Made by a program: the position numbers and the translations under genes. Shown in pieces: positions 1 through 5,983 of a stretch of 5,983 nt of DNA. This DNA is from Thermococcus sp. Lineage in GTDB: Archaea > Methanobacteriota_B > Thermococci > Thermococcales > Thermococcaceae. Every line of letters starts with the position of its first letter. The first letter of the stretch is position 1. Location of the stretch: the NCBI GenBank assembly GCA_021157445.1, contig JAGGWM010000095.1:1-5983 (forward strand). The letters run 5' to 3'. The notes under the pieces were generated by a model, which was given only the letters and a program-made list of their open reading frames with translations, searched no databases and was not told where the DNA came from.

Positions 1-651
1 GCTATTTGGTTTATTATAAAATTCTACAACCTTCCTGTTTTGAAGTGGGAACGTCCTGTCAGGCTCGGGGAGGATCTCATAATTTCTCGGAATTTCTATT
101 TTAACCTTTATCTTGTCCCTGTAACCAACTAGATCAATTGATGTAAGAACCGTCCCCACTCCCCAATCGCGAATAGCCTCATAGGTTGAGGTATAATTGA
201 TAAACCCCCTTATCGAGACATCTCTTGGAGCACTTACATTTAAAATTAAAACCTTAGTATCTGTTCCCTCGAATGTTGCTAGGTAATAGCTCAATTTCGT
301 GGTGTTTACCTCTATGCTGTCAACTTTTATACATGTGATATTGGCTAAATTGGGCACGAAGGCAATATATATTGGGGTGATATTAGATTTTCTGTCCACA
401 ATTTCAAATGCTATTGTGCCTTTAATCGTGTTATTGGGGAAATACCTGGCAGTTATGTTCAAGTTTATGGTGTAGTTTTGGTCGTTTAATGTATTAATTT
501 TTTCAAATGCTGTGTTGTAAACATTTGGTTCTGGAGGATAAAGAATCTCTATTTTTGGAGATTTTTCTACCGTCTTAACTTTGTAGGAATATGAGAATAA
601 TAGGATTGTGAACAGGAGAGCTAAAGTAATACCGACAAGTTTCCTATCCAA
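1..651 (-). CDS. Partial unrecognised secreted or membrane-anchored protein (N-terminal 217 residues)
   Basis: I do not recognise this protein. The frame is open from a TTG at 651 to the left edge, so the C-terminus is missing. The TTG is chosen because AGGTGA stands 6 nt upstream, no ATG or GTG is available, and an in-frame TGA lies three codons upstream. Residues 1-4 (MDRK) are basic and are followed by a hydrophobic stretch at about 5-23, a signal peptide or N-terminal anchor. The rest is polar, alternates like beta strands and contains eight N-X-S/T sequons (N59, N65, N73, N90, N104, N116, N138, N152). That fits an N-glycosylated domain outside the cell. One cysteine (C107) is visible. 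The start lies only 2 nt after the stop of the ATPase remnant, so it may be transcribed from that remnant's old promoter. That the frame is a real gene is well supported by the open frame, start signals and signal sequence; its function is unknown. Confidence 0.75.
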   Translation of the reverse strand, partial: MDRKLVGITLALLFTILLFSYSYKVKTVEKSPKIEILYPPEPNVYNTAFEKINTLNDQNYTINLNITARYFPNNTIKGTIAFEIVDRKSNITPIYIAFVPNLANITCIKVDSIEVNTTKLSYYLATFEGTDTKVLILNVSAPRDVSIRGFINYTSTYEAIRDWGVGTVLTSIDLVGYRDKIKVKIEIPRNYEILPEPDRTFPLQNRKVVEFYNKPNS

Positions 652-653
652 CT

Positions 654-927
654 CTATTCACCTGTTTTTCCTAGGATTTCTATTAATATTAATTTTGCGA
701 TCCATCCCACGTTTGTGTACAGTTTCCTAGCATCGATATAAACTCCAGCTGTGTTGCTCTCATTAAGTGCTACTTTTAAACAAAAGACTTGCCAACTCGT
801 CTAATTTCGAGGATTAAGGTTATGGGATAGTTTTCAATGTTTTCAATTGATTCAATCACGTCCGTTGCCTCTTTTTCTCGGTCAAAAATTTCCTCCTTCG
901 TGTTTTGGGTTGCGGGTCAAATAGCAT
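654..927 (-). pseudogene. Decayed N-terminal remnant of an archaeal AAA ATPase (PF01637-like)
   Basis: Joining three frames gives about 90 residues resembling the start of the archaeal P-loop ATPase family common in Thermococcales. Piece A begins at ATG 927 with MLFDPQPKTRR. Piece B, from 895, reads EEIFDREKEATDVIESIEN and then NYPITLILEIRRVGKS, ending at TAA 776-778. Piece C, from 779, reads LKVALNESNTAGVYIDARKL and ends at TAG 654-656. Both joins look like loss of one base, near 892-897 in a purine run and near 779-787 in a T run. The Walker A motif, normally GxRRxGK[ST], has its first Gly replaced by Glu (codon 806-808); the Lys is intact. Walker B, the sensor motifs and the C-terminal domain are absent: the family usually has some 350-450 residues, and an unrelated gene starts right after the stop. 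An SD-like GGAGG lies 8 nt before the ATG. The family call comes from remembered sequence patterns. A read error could explain one frameshift, but not the truncation. Confidence 0.75.
658..663 (-). promoter_or_regulatory. Ribosome binding site (AGGTGA) for the TTG-initiated surface protein
   Basis: The minus strand reads AGGTGA, then six bases, then TTG. This is a good match to the archaeal anti-Shine-Dalgarno sequence and is the main reason for accepting a TTG start. The site lies inside the last codons of the ATPase remnant, as in a translationally coupled operon. Confidence 0.65.
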
Positions 928-929
928 AT

Positions 930-964
930 GTATCGCCTCCGATACTAAGTATCACTCCCGATAC
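930..964 (-). repeat. Two tandem 16-bp palindromes, GTATC-N6-GATAC, in front of the ATPase remnant
   Basis: On the minus strand, GTATCGGGAGTGATAC (949-964) is followed by a 3-nt spacer (946-948) and then GTATCGGAGGCGATAC (930-945). The two copies match at 14 of 16 positions, and each is itself an inverted repeat with arms GTATC/GATAC. The facing arms also form a 13-nt palindrome, GATACTAAGTATC, at 941-953. The period is 19 bp. The nearer copy contains the ATPase SD (GGAGG, 936-940) and ends 2 nt before its ATG. The farther copy covers the start site expected from a TATA-like element at 971-979. A paired operator for a dimeric regulator, possibly self-regulation of the ATPase gene, is the simplest inference. 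An RNA hairpin hiding the SD is an alternative. Confidence 0.7.
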
Positions 965-970
965 TTGTAG

Positions 971-979
971 TTATTTTTA
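971..979 (-). promoter_or_regulatory. Possible TATA element for the ATPase remnant and surface protein genes
   Basis: The minus strand reads TAAAAATAA here. Its centre at about 975 predicts a start near 949-951, at the inner edge of the distal GTATC-N6-GATAC palindrome and about 23 nt before the ATG at 927. It overlaps the left arm of the 975-998 inverted repeat. The region is AT-rich, so the match alone is weak; position relative to the SD and ATG is the better argument. Confidence 0.4.
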
Positions 980-998
980 GACACTAAAATGTCTAAAA
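975..998. repeat. Perfect 9+9 bp inverted repeat (TTTTAGACA / TGTCTAAAA)
   Basis: TTTTAGACA (975-983) and TGTCTAAAA (990-998) are exact reverse complements separated by the six bases CTAAAA. The repeat lies between the divergent promoters of the ATPase remnant and purM. It overlaps the TATA-like element of the former and starts about 36 bp upstream of the purM BRE/TATA. An operator is the likeliest role. A terminator is unlikely because no gene ends here. Which gene it serves cannot be told from one sequence. Confidence 0.55.
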
Positions 999-1033
999 TT
1001 ACAAAAACAATTATGTTGAATCTACATTAATAT

Positions 1034-1048
1034 GGCAAATTTTTTAAA
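1034..1048 (+). promoter_or_regulatory. purM core promoter (BRE/TATA)
   Basis: The sequence GGCAAATTTTTTAAA combines a purine-rich BRE-like part with a TATA box centred near 1045, about 35 nt before the purM ATG at 1080. The expected transcription start is near 1070, giving a leader of roughly 10 nt that still contains GGTGG. It differs at one base from the element in front of purF (2961-2975). Its position rules out the upstream in-frame ATG at 1032 as the translation start. Confidence 0.7.
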
Positions 1049-1079
1049 CTCTTCACAAGATCAAATCTTGGTGGTAACT

Positions 1080-2084
1080 ATGCTGACGTATGCTCAAGCT
1101 GGTGTTGATGATGAAAAGACTCAAAAAGCCTTGAAAAGTATCATTTCCCTTGCAAAGGCCACTTTTGAGTTTAGAAGGGAAAAAATTGGCGAACCAAAAG
1201 AAGATATTGGTCATTACGCTGCGCTTATGGACTTTGGGAGCTTTTACCTTGCAATGACGACGGATGGAGTTGGAACCAAAACCTTGGTTGCAGAGGCGGT
1301 TGGAAAATACGACACCATTGGAATAGACATGATAGCAATGAATGTAAACGATTTGATATGTGTGGGAGCTGAACCTGTGGCTCTGGTTGATTACCTAGCA
1401 GTTAAAGAGCCAGATGAAGAAGTTTTTCGGGAAATAGCAAAAGGACTTTATGAGGGGGCAAAGCAGGCGGGGATAGCTATAGTTGGTGGCGAAACCGCGA
1501 TCTTACCAGAACTCGTGAATGGCTTTGACCTTGCTGGAACGGCCATTGGAGTTGTTGAGAAAAATAAAGTGATAACTGGAAAGGAGATAAAGCCTGGAGA
1601 TACAGTAATAGGAATCTCAAGCTCAGGAATTCACTCTAATGGTCTAACCCTTGCAAGAAAGCTCTTGATTCCCAAATACGGACTTGAATATGAGTTTGAG
1701 GGCAAAAAACTTTGGGAACATTTGCTCGAGCCAACGAGGATCTATGTTAAACCAATTCTTGAGCTCCTCAAAAAAGTAGAAGTTCATGGATTAGCTCACA
1801 TTACCGGTGGGGGCTTGCTTAATCTAAAGCGACTTACAAGCTATGGCTTTTCTCTGGAAATGCCCCCAATAAGTGGAATTTTTAAACTAATCTACGAAAA
1901 TGGTGTTCCTTTAGAGGAAATGTTTAGAGTTTTCAACATGGGGATCGGATTTATAGTTATCGTTCCTAAGGAAGAGAAAGAAGATGCGTTGGATATTTTA
2001 AACAAGCACTTCAAAAGCTTTGAGCTAGGTGTTGTAACAGAAGAGCCAGGGATAGTAGTAAGAAACTATGGGATCCAATTTTGA
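1080..2084 (+). CDS. purM: Phosphoribosylformylglycinamidine cyclo-ligase (AIR synthetase)
   Basis: PurM closes formylglycinamidine ribonucleotide to aminoimidazole ribonucleotide with ATP, step 5 of de novo purine synthesis, in the cytoplasm. The 334-residue product has the family's usual archaeal length. Visible motifs, in order, are TTDGVGTK (60-67), [12 protein letters not shown] (88-99), GGETA (136-140), [13 protein letters not shown] (181-193), [10 protein letters not shown] (240-249) and FNMGIGF (285-291). These cover the ATP-binding AIRS N-domain and the AIRS C-domain. The start is set at 1080 because [11 protein letters not shown] is the normal N-terminus, GGTGG lies just upstream, and the longer ATG at 1032 sits before the TATA box. 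It is transcribed alone, convergent with purC, 115 bp apart. No missing key residues or frame breaks are seen. Confidence 0.97.
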   Translation: MLTYAQAGVDDEKTQKALKSIISLAKATFEFRREKIGEPKEDIGHYAALMDFGSFYLAMTTDGVGTKTLVAEAVGKYDTIGIDMIAMNVNDLICVGAEPVALVDYLAVKEPDEEVFREIAKGLYEGAKQAGIAIVGGETAILPELVNGFDLAGTAIGVVEKNKVITGKEIKPGDTVIGISSSGIHSNGLTLARKLLIPKYGLEYEFEGKKLWEHLLEPTRIYVKPILELLKKVEVHGLAHITGGGLLNLKRLTSYGFSLEMPPISGIFKLIYENGVPLEEMFRVFNMGIGFIVIVPKEEKEDALDILNKHFKSFELGVVTEEPGIVVRNYGIQF

Positions 2085-2114
2085 GGGAAGCATAAAAATG
2101 CGGGTTATTCTGTA

Positions 2115-2129
2115 TTTGTTTTTTATTTC
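2115..2129 (+). terminator. T-rich tract, likely purM transcription terminator
   Basis: TTTGTTTTTTATTTC begins 31 nt after the purM stop. Archaeal termination commonly relies on such U-rich tracts without a hairpin. A small GCAT/ATGC hairpin with an AAAA loop (2090-2101) lies upstream, but it is too short to matter much. A second T run follows at 2157-2170. Confidence 0.5.
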
Positions 2130-2177
2130 TATCTCCAGCATTCAATGCCGCAATGATTTTTTCAAATTTTTAAACCC

Positions 2178-2194
2178 AAATAAAAATGGAAAAG
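2178..2194 (-). terminator. T-rich tract, likely purC transcription terminator
   Basis: Read on the minus strand, CTTTTCCATTTTTATTT starts 6 nt after the purC stop. It is a U-rich tract of the kind that ends archaeal transcripts. Together with the purM tract it makes the 115-bp gap a two-way terminator region. Confidence 0.5.
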
Positions 2195-2199
2195 ACATC

Positions 2200-2889
2200 T
2201 CAGCTAATGAGGCGTTTGTAAATCTCTTCGTAGGCTGAAATCAAGTCTCCCTTGTCAAAGCGAAAGACATCTTTATCTAAGCTTTTCTTTGTCTCAACAT
2301 CCCAAAATCTGCATGTATCTGGGCTTATTTCATCTGCTAAAACTATTTCGCCTTTCTCGTTCTTTCCAAATTCGAGCTTAAAATCAACGAGCAAAATCCC
2401 CTTTTCTTTGAAGTACTCCTTTAAAATTTCATTGACTTTGAACGCTATTTTCTCCATTTCTTTAATTTCGCTCTCATCTACTCCAAGAATTTTTGCGTGG
2501 TAGTAGTTTATCATTGGATCCCCAAGAGCGTCGTTTTTGTAGTAAAGCTCTATTATAGGCTCCTCAAGCTCGGTGCCTTCCTCCAGTGGAAGCCTTTTCT
2601 TTAAGCTTCCTGCTACAATGTTTCTAACGACCACTTCAACTGGATACATTTGGAGCTTTTCCACTATAAGCCTGTTATCACCAGCAACTCCAATAAAGTG
2701 GGTTTTTATGCCTTTTTCCTCCAACAACTTAAAGATATGGGCACTTATTTGGGCATTGAGCCAACCTTTACCTTTAAACTGTGCTTTCTTTTCTCCGTTA
2801 AAAGCTGTGGCATCGTCTTTAAATTCCATTATTAGCTTTCCTTCATCCAAGGGAATCATCTTCTTTGCCTTTCCTTCGTAAACTTTCAT
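2200..2889 (-). CDS. purC: Phosphoribosylaminoimidazole-succinocarboxamide synthase (SAICAR synthetase)
   Basis: PurC joins aspartate to CAIR with ATP to give SAICAR in de novo purine synthesis (cytoplasmic). The product has 229 residues, a normal single-domain length. Recognisable blocks are YEGKAKK (4-10, nucleotide-binding start), VVVRNIVAGSLKKR (86-99), LVDFKLEFG (167-175), the signature DEISPDTCRFWD (186-197) and DKDVFRF (205-211). The start at 2889 is preferred: MKVYEGKAKK is the typical N-terminus, and GGTGAT lies 4 nt upstream. A second in-frame ATG at 2901 would add MVIH; it has no SD and its G begins that same GGTGAT. It is divergent from purF and convergent with purM, so it has its own promoter. 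No anomalies are seen. Confidence 0.97.
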   Translation of the reverse strand: MKVYEGKAKKMIPLDEGKLIMEFKDDATAFNGEKKAQFKGKGWLNAQISAHIFKLLEEKGIKTHFIGVAGDNRLIVEKLQMYPVEVVVRNIVAGSLKKRLPLEEGTELEEPIIELYYKNDALGDPMINYYHAKILGVDESEIKEMEKIAFKVNEILKEYFKEKGILLVDFKLEFGKNEKGEIVLADEISPDTCRFWDVETKKSLDKDVFRFDKGDLISAYEEIYKRLIS

Positions 2890-2921
2890 ATGTATCACCA
2901 TATTTATGTAAAATTATGGGA

Positions 2922-2930
2922 CTTTTTAAG
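2922..2930 (-). promoter_or_regulatory. purC TATA element
   Basis: The minus strand reads CTTAAAAAG, centred near 2926. That predicts a start near 2900 and a very short leader of about 10 nt with GGTGAT before the ATG at 2889. The predicted start is close to the alternative ATG at 2901, so a leaderless start there cannot be fully excluded. The element lacks the GGCAAA block found at purM and purF. Confidence 0.5.
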
Positions 2931-2960
2931 TTTATTTTATCATTTTTATGTCAATAACTG

Positions 2961-2976
2961 GGCAAAGTTTTTAAAA
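2961..2976 (+). promoter_or_regulatory. purF core promoter (BRE/TATA)
   Basis: GGCAAAGTTTTTAAAA contains a BRE-like GGCAAAG and a TATA box centred near 2972. The expected transcription start is near 2997, which leaves a leader of about 50 nt before the purF ATG at 3050. Fourteen of its first 15 bases match the purM promoter at 1034-1048. The in-frame TTG at 2996 falls on the expected start point and has no SD. Confidence 0.65.
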
Positions 2977-3038
2977 TGTAATCGATAATCTATGTTTGAC
3001 AATTGAGAATAATATACATGTTCAACTCAAAAATCTGC

Positions 3039-3043
3039 GAGGG
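3039..3043 (+). promoter_or_regulatory. purF ribosome binding site (GAGGG)
   Basis: GAGGG stands 6 nt before the ATG at 3050. It decides the start in favour of this ATG over the TTG at 2996, and places the catalytic cysteine at residue 5. Confidence 0.6.
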
Positions 3044-3049
3044 AAAAAC

Positions 3050-4381
3050 ATGAGAGAAAAATGTGGAATCTTTGCAGCCAAGACGGAGAATGCTCCTAAA
3101 AAAGCATACTATGCTCTTATTGCTCTTCAGCATCGCGGCCAGGAAAGTGCTGGAATAAGCGTGTGGAAACACAAGATTAGAACCATAGCGGGTAGGGGAT
3201 TAGTTTCTGAGGTTTTTAGGGGCAGAGAACTTACAAAATTCAGGTCAAATATAGCCATAGCTCATGTTCGCTACTCCACATCTGGTTCTTTGAGTGAAAC
3301 TCAACCACTCGAAGTCTCTTGCTGTGGAAGAGAGATAGCAGTTGCTCACAATGGAACTCTTACTAATTTTTTACCTTTAAGGCGGAAATACGAAGAAAGA
3401 GGGGTTAAATTTAGGCATTCAGTTGATTCAGAGCTCTTGGGGATCTCTTTTCTCTGGCATTTGAAAGAGACTGGTGATGAGTTTGAAGCCATGAGGGAGG
3501 TTTTTAATGAAGTTAAAGGGGCTTATTCCGTGGCATTTCTCTTTGATGGAAAAGTCTTAGTTGCTAGAGATCCCCTTGGATTCAGGCCTCTTAGCTATGG
3601 CGTTGGAGATGGGCATTACTTTGCATCGGAAGACTCCGCTCTCAGGCTTTTTATAGATGAAGTTAGGGATGTAAAGCCTGGAGAAGTGTTCTTGCTTTCT
3701 GATGATGTTGAGAGCAAAGTCTTGGTTAAAGGGAGGCATCACCACTGTGTCTTTGAGTATATATACTTCGCTAGGCCCGACAGTGTTCTTGACGGGGTTA
3801 GTGTTTATAAAGCTAGAGTTAAAATGGGGGAAGAACTTGCCCGTGAGAGTCCCGCGAGTGCTGATGTCGTTATTCCTGTTCCGGATTCCGGTAGGGCTGC
3901 GGCTTTAGGCTTTTCTCAGGTAAGCGGTATTCCATATGCCGAGGGCTTAATAAAAAACCGCTATATTGGGAGGACTTTTATAATGCCTGGCCAGTTTTAT
4001 AGGGAACTAAAAGTAAAGCTCAAACTTTCTCCCGTCAAGGAGGTCATCGAAGGAAAACGTGCAGTCCTTATCGACGATTCTATAGTTAGAGGAACTACAA
4101 TGAAAAGGATAGTGGAGCTTCTAAAGAAGGCTGGGGCTAGAGAAGTGCATGTAAGGATAGCATCTCCACCAATAAAGCACCCCTGCTATATGGGGATAGA
4201 CATTCCAACTAGGCATGAGTTAATAGCGGCTTTTGGTAGCATTGAAAACGTTAGAAGGACCATAGGAGCAGATACGCTTGCTTATCTTAGTGTAGAAGGG
4301 CTAAAGAAAGCCGTTGGAAAAGAGGATCTCTGCTTAGCTTGTCTTACTGGTAATTACCCCGAGTGGGCTTTCCGGTTTTAA
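3050..4381 (+). CDS. purF: Amidophosphoribosyltransferase (glutamine PRPP amidotransferase)
   Basis: PurF makes 5-phosphoribosylamine from PRPP and glutamine, the committed step of purine synthesis. The 443-residue product begins with an Ntn glutaminase domain. Cys5 is the expected nucleophile after removal of a four-residue propeptide (MREK), with R74 in HVRYST, N101-G102 and D126 lining the glutamine site. The phosphoribosyltransferase domain shows [14 protein letters not shown] (276-289), the mobile loop NRYIGRTFI (303-311) and the PRPP loop [12 protein letters not shown] (339-350). C233, C379, C428 and C431 (CLAC) match the four ligands of the Bacillus-type [4Fe-4S] cluster, so this is the iron-sulfur, propeptide-processed class. 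The last 38 bp overlap the 3' end of the formate dehydrogenase gene on the other strand. Downstream there is only a weak T-rich stretch (about 4376-4386) that could end transcription. Confidence 0.97.
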   Translation: MREKCGIFAAKTENAPKKAYYALIALQHRGQESAGISVWKHKIRTIAGRGLVSEVFRGRELTKFRSNIAIAHVRYSTSGSLSETQPLEVSCCGREIAVAHNGTLTNFLPLRRKYEERGVKFRHSVDSELLGISFLWHLKETGDEFEAMREVFNEVKGAYSVAFLFDGKVLVARDPLGFRPLSYGVGDGHYFASEDSALRLFIDEVRDVKPGEVFLLSDDVESKVLVKGRHHHCVFEYIYFARPDSVLDGVSVYKARVKMGEELARESPASADVVIPVPDSGRAAALGFSQVSGIPYAEGLIKNRYIGRTFIMPGQFYRELKVKLKLSPVKEVIEGKRAVLIDDSIVRGTTMKRIVELLKKAGAREVHVRIASPPIKHPCYMGIDIPTRHELIAAFGSIENVRRTIGADTLAYLSVEGLKKAVGKEDLCLACLTGNYPEWAFRF

Positions 4382-5983
4382 GTTTTCTAATCCTTGCGGC
4401 TGAAAACTTAAACTCTGGTGTACCGGCTTTGTTGAGAGCGTTGTTTGTGAGTTTATTGGCCTTAAAGTGAAATGGAATCGCTACAACCCCTTCCACAATT
4501 TTTCCAATTTCTGCCTTCATTCTTATTTTTCCGCGTCTTGTCGCGATTTCTATTAGATCACCATTCTTTATTTTGAGCCTTCTTGCATCGTTCTCGCTTA
4601 TCATGGCTTTCGGCTCCTCCATAAGTTTTACCAGTGATGGACTCCTCAATGTCATTTCTCCCGTGTTGTAGTTGTTCATAAGCCTAACTGTAGTCAGAGC
4701 AAAGAAATACTCGCTGTTGATATTTTCCCAAGGAGGAATTTGTTCCACAGCCACAAATCGGGCTTTTCCATTTGGGGTTGCAAATTCCCACGTATGGAGT
4801 CTTTTCTTTGGGAGGAAGATTCCATCGCCCTCTTTAAGTTCTTTTATATCTCTGTCCTCCAGTTCAGGAAATAGACGAAAGTATTCCTCTGTTATCTCCT
4901 CCACGCGAGAATAGTTAAAGCCGGGCAGGCCCAGGGCCTTCCCCAGCATCGTGAATATCTCCCAATCTGGCTTGGAATCCCCCAAGGGCTCGAGAACTTT
5001 TTCACTCCATTGGATTCTCCTTTCGCTGTTCATGTAAGATCCGTCTTTTTCACAAAAAGCTGAAGCGGGGAGAATATAATGAGCATAACGTGCTGTTTTT
5101 GTCATAAACAGATCCTGTACGACTAGGAGGTCTAGTTTTCTAAGGGCTTCTCTGACCCGGGAAAAGTTAGCATCACTAACCGCTGGATTTTCTCCCACGA
5201 TGTAGAGGCCCATAACATCTCCTCTCTCTATCGCATCCCAGAGCTCTGTTAGGTATAATCCCCTCTCCGTTGGAAGATCTTCAACACCCCAGAGAGAAGC
5301 AACTCTTTTTCTAAACTTTTCGTCTTCTAATGGCACGTATCCAGGTAAAAATTCACTGAGAGTTCCCATATATGCTGCTCCCTGAACGTTGTTTTGCCCG
5401 CGCATTGGATAAAGTCCCCCTTTTTCTCCTATGTATCCCAAAAGAAGGGCTAGGTCTATTATTGCCAGGATGGTTTCAACTCCAGAAATATGTTGGGTTA
5501 CTCCCATCCCCCACATAATTGCTCCACTGCCCGCTAGGGCGAACTCCCTGGCAATCTTGTAGATTAGAGATGCAGGAATGCCGGTGATTTTTTCTGCATG
5601 CTCTGGAGTATATTTCATGGTGGCCATCCTGACTTCCGAAAATCCTGTGGTTCTTTTTTTGATGAAATCTTCGTTGTAGAGCTCCTCTTTAATTATCACA
5701 TGCATGAGAGCGTTGGCAAGAACTATATCTGTCCCGGGTTTTATCATAAGCTTGTAATCCGCGAAACGCATTGTAACGGTCTCTCTAACATCTATGGCAA
5801 CTATCTTTGCCCCTTTCTCTTTTGCTCTTTTTATATAGTCCATGACAACTGGATGGGTCTCTGCAGGGTTGTAGCCCCAGATAACTATGATTCCAAAGTT
5901 CTCCAAGTCTTCATATGGGTTTGTCTGGGTTCCCGTTCCGAGCGTCATTTTAAGGGCATGAACGCTGGCTTCATGACAAAGCC
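4344..5983 (-). CDS. fdhA: Formate dehydrogenase alpha subunit, molybdopterin type (C-terminal 545 residues)
   Basis: This is the catalytic subunit oxidising formate to CO2 (or the reverse) at a Mo/W-bis-pyranopterin centre. The frame runs open through the right edge, so the N-terminal [4Fe-4S] domain is outside. An ATG at 5948 is internal, because in-frame codons upstream encode [11 protein letters not shown]. Counting visible residues from the edge, Cys2-His3 align with Sec140-His141 of E. coli FdhF, and the Arg of [10 protein letters not shown] (194) with Arg333; the spacing agrees within one residue. Other family blocks are [12 protein letters not shown] (35-46), [11 protein letters not shown] (160-170), [11 protein letters not shown] (263-273) and [18 protein letters not shown] (301-318). 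The C-terminal molybdopterin-dinucleotide-binding domain starts near 426, with [14 protein letters not shown] and [16 protein letters not shown]. Partner subunits are not visible. The last 10 or so residues are encoded opposite the end of purF. A related molybdopterin oxidoreductase is possible but less likely given the C-H/R triad. Confidence 0.93.
   Translation of the reverse strand, partial: LCHEASVHALKMTLGTGTQTNPYEDLENFGIIVIWGYNPAETHPVVMDYIKRAKEKGAKIVAIDVRETVTMRFADYKLMIKPGTDIVLANALMHVIIKEELYNEDFIKKRTTGFSEVRMATMKYTPEHAEKITGIPASLIYKIAREFALAGSGAIMWGMGVTQHISGVETILAIIDLALLLGYIGEKGGLYPMRGQNNVQGAAYMGTLSEFLPGYVPLEDEKFRKRVASLWGVEDLPTERGLYLTELWDAIERGDVMGLYIVGENPAVSDANFSRVREALRKLDLLVVQDLFMTKTARYAHYILPASAFCEKDGSYMNSERRIQWSEKVLEPLGDSKPDWEIFTMLGKALGLPGFNYSRVEEITEEYFRLFPELEDRDIKELKEGDGIFLPKKRLHTWEFATPNGKARFVAVEQIPPWENINSEYFFALTTVRLMNNYNTGEMTLRSPSLVKLMEEPKAMISENDARRLKIKNGDLIEIATRRGKIRMKAEIGKIVEGVVAIPFHFKANKLTNNALNKAGTPEFKFSAARIRKLKTGKPTRGNYQ

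Noticed and set aside
925..1080. CRISPR-like or mobile-element repeat ends in the purM upstream region
   Set aside because: Only two short palindromic copies are present, with a 3-nt spacer, no transposase and no target duplication; an operator doublet fits better.
2090..2101. GCAT-AAAA-ATGC hairpin after purM as an intrinsic terminator
   Set aside because: A four-base stem is too weak to be meaningful; the T-rich tract downstream explains termination better.
2252..2881. Plus-strand open frames opposite purC (83, 102 and 61 codons)
   Set aside because: They lie antisense to a fully recognisable purC, lack ribosome binding sites and encode serine/phenylalanine-rich low-complexity sequence typical of reverse-frame shadows.
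3003..3030. TTGAG ... CTCAA inverted repeat in the purF leader as a riboswitch or attenuator
   Set aside because: There are only five pairs across an 18-nt loop, with no match to a known purine riboswitch core, so it is consistent with chance.
3557..3908. Open frames inside purF on both strands (62 codons minus, 68 codons plus)
   Set aside because: They are out-of-frame shadows of purF with no start signals and no recognisable protein features.
4672..4914. 80-codon plus-strand frame opposite fdhA
   Set aside because: It is antisense to a conserved fdhA region, with no promoter or SD and serine-rich shadow composition.

Overview
The window looks like the chromosome of a hyperthermophilic archaeon of the order Thermococcales (Thermococcus/Pyrococcus type), probably one of the lower-GC species. 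The grounds are closely Thermococcales-like PurM, PurC and PurF proteins, the start of a PF01637-type archaeal ATPase (MLFDPxPKTRR opening), an archaeal formate dehydrogenase alpha subunit, BRE/TATA-type promoters, and GGTGAT/GAGGG ribosome binding sites. The genus is inferred from remembered family sequences, not from a search.

Layout from left to right. Positions 1-651 (minus) hold the N-terminal part of an unrecognised surface or exported protein that runs off the left edge. Positions 654-927 (minus) hold the decayed 5' remnant of an AAA-family archaeal ATPase, with two frameshifts, a damaged Walker A and no rest of the gene. Its upstream region (928-1000) carries two tandem 16-bp palindromes and a separate 9+9 bp inverted repeat. 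purM (1080-2084, plus) follows, then a 115-bp gap with T-rich tracts facing both ways. purC (2200-2889, minus) and purF (3050-4381, plus) diverge from a 160-bp promoter region. Finally, the 3' end of a formate dehydrogenase alpha subunit gene (4344-5983, minus) converges on purF, overlaps it by 38 bp and runs off the right edge.

Three steps of de novo IMP synthesis sit together: PurF (PRPP to phosphoribosylamine), PurM (FGAM to AIR) and PurC (CAIR to SAICAR). They are not one operon. They alternate in direction and each has its own promoter. The purM and purF core promoters are almost the same 15 bases, while the purC promoter differs. The formate dehydrogenase is metabolically unrelated and belongs to an operon mostly outside the window.

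Most of the window is ordinary core metabolism. I see no new multi-gene system. The parts that most deserve a second look are the 650-1000 region (dead ATPase with a well-preserved palindromic control region) and the purF/fdhA 3' overlap. The starts of purM, purC and purF are placed downstream of the longest possible reading frames, because the longer starts lie in or before promoter elements or lack a ribosome binding site.
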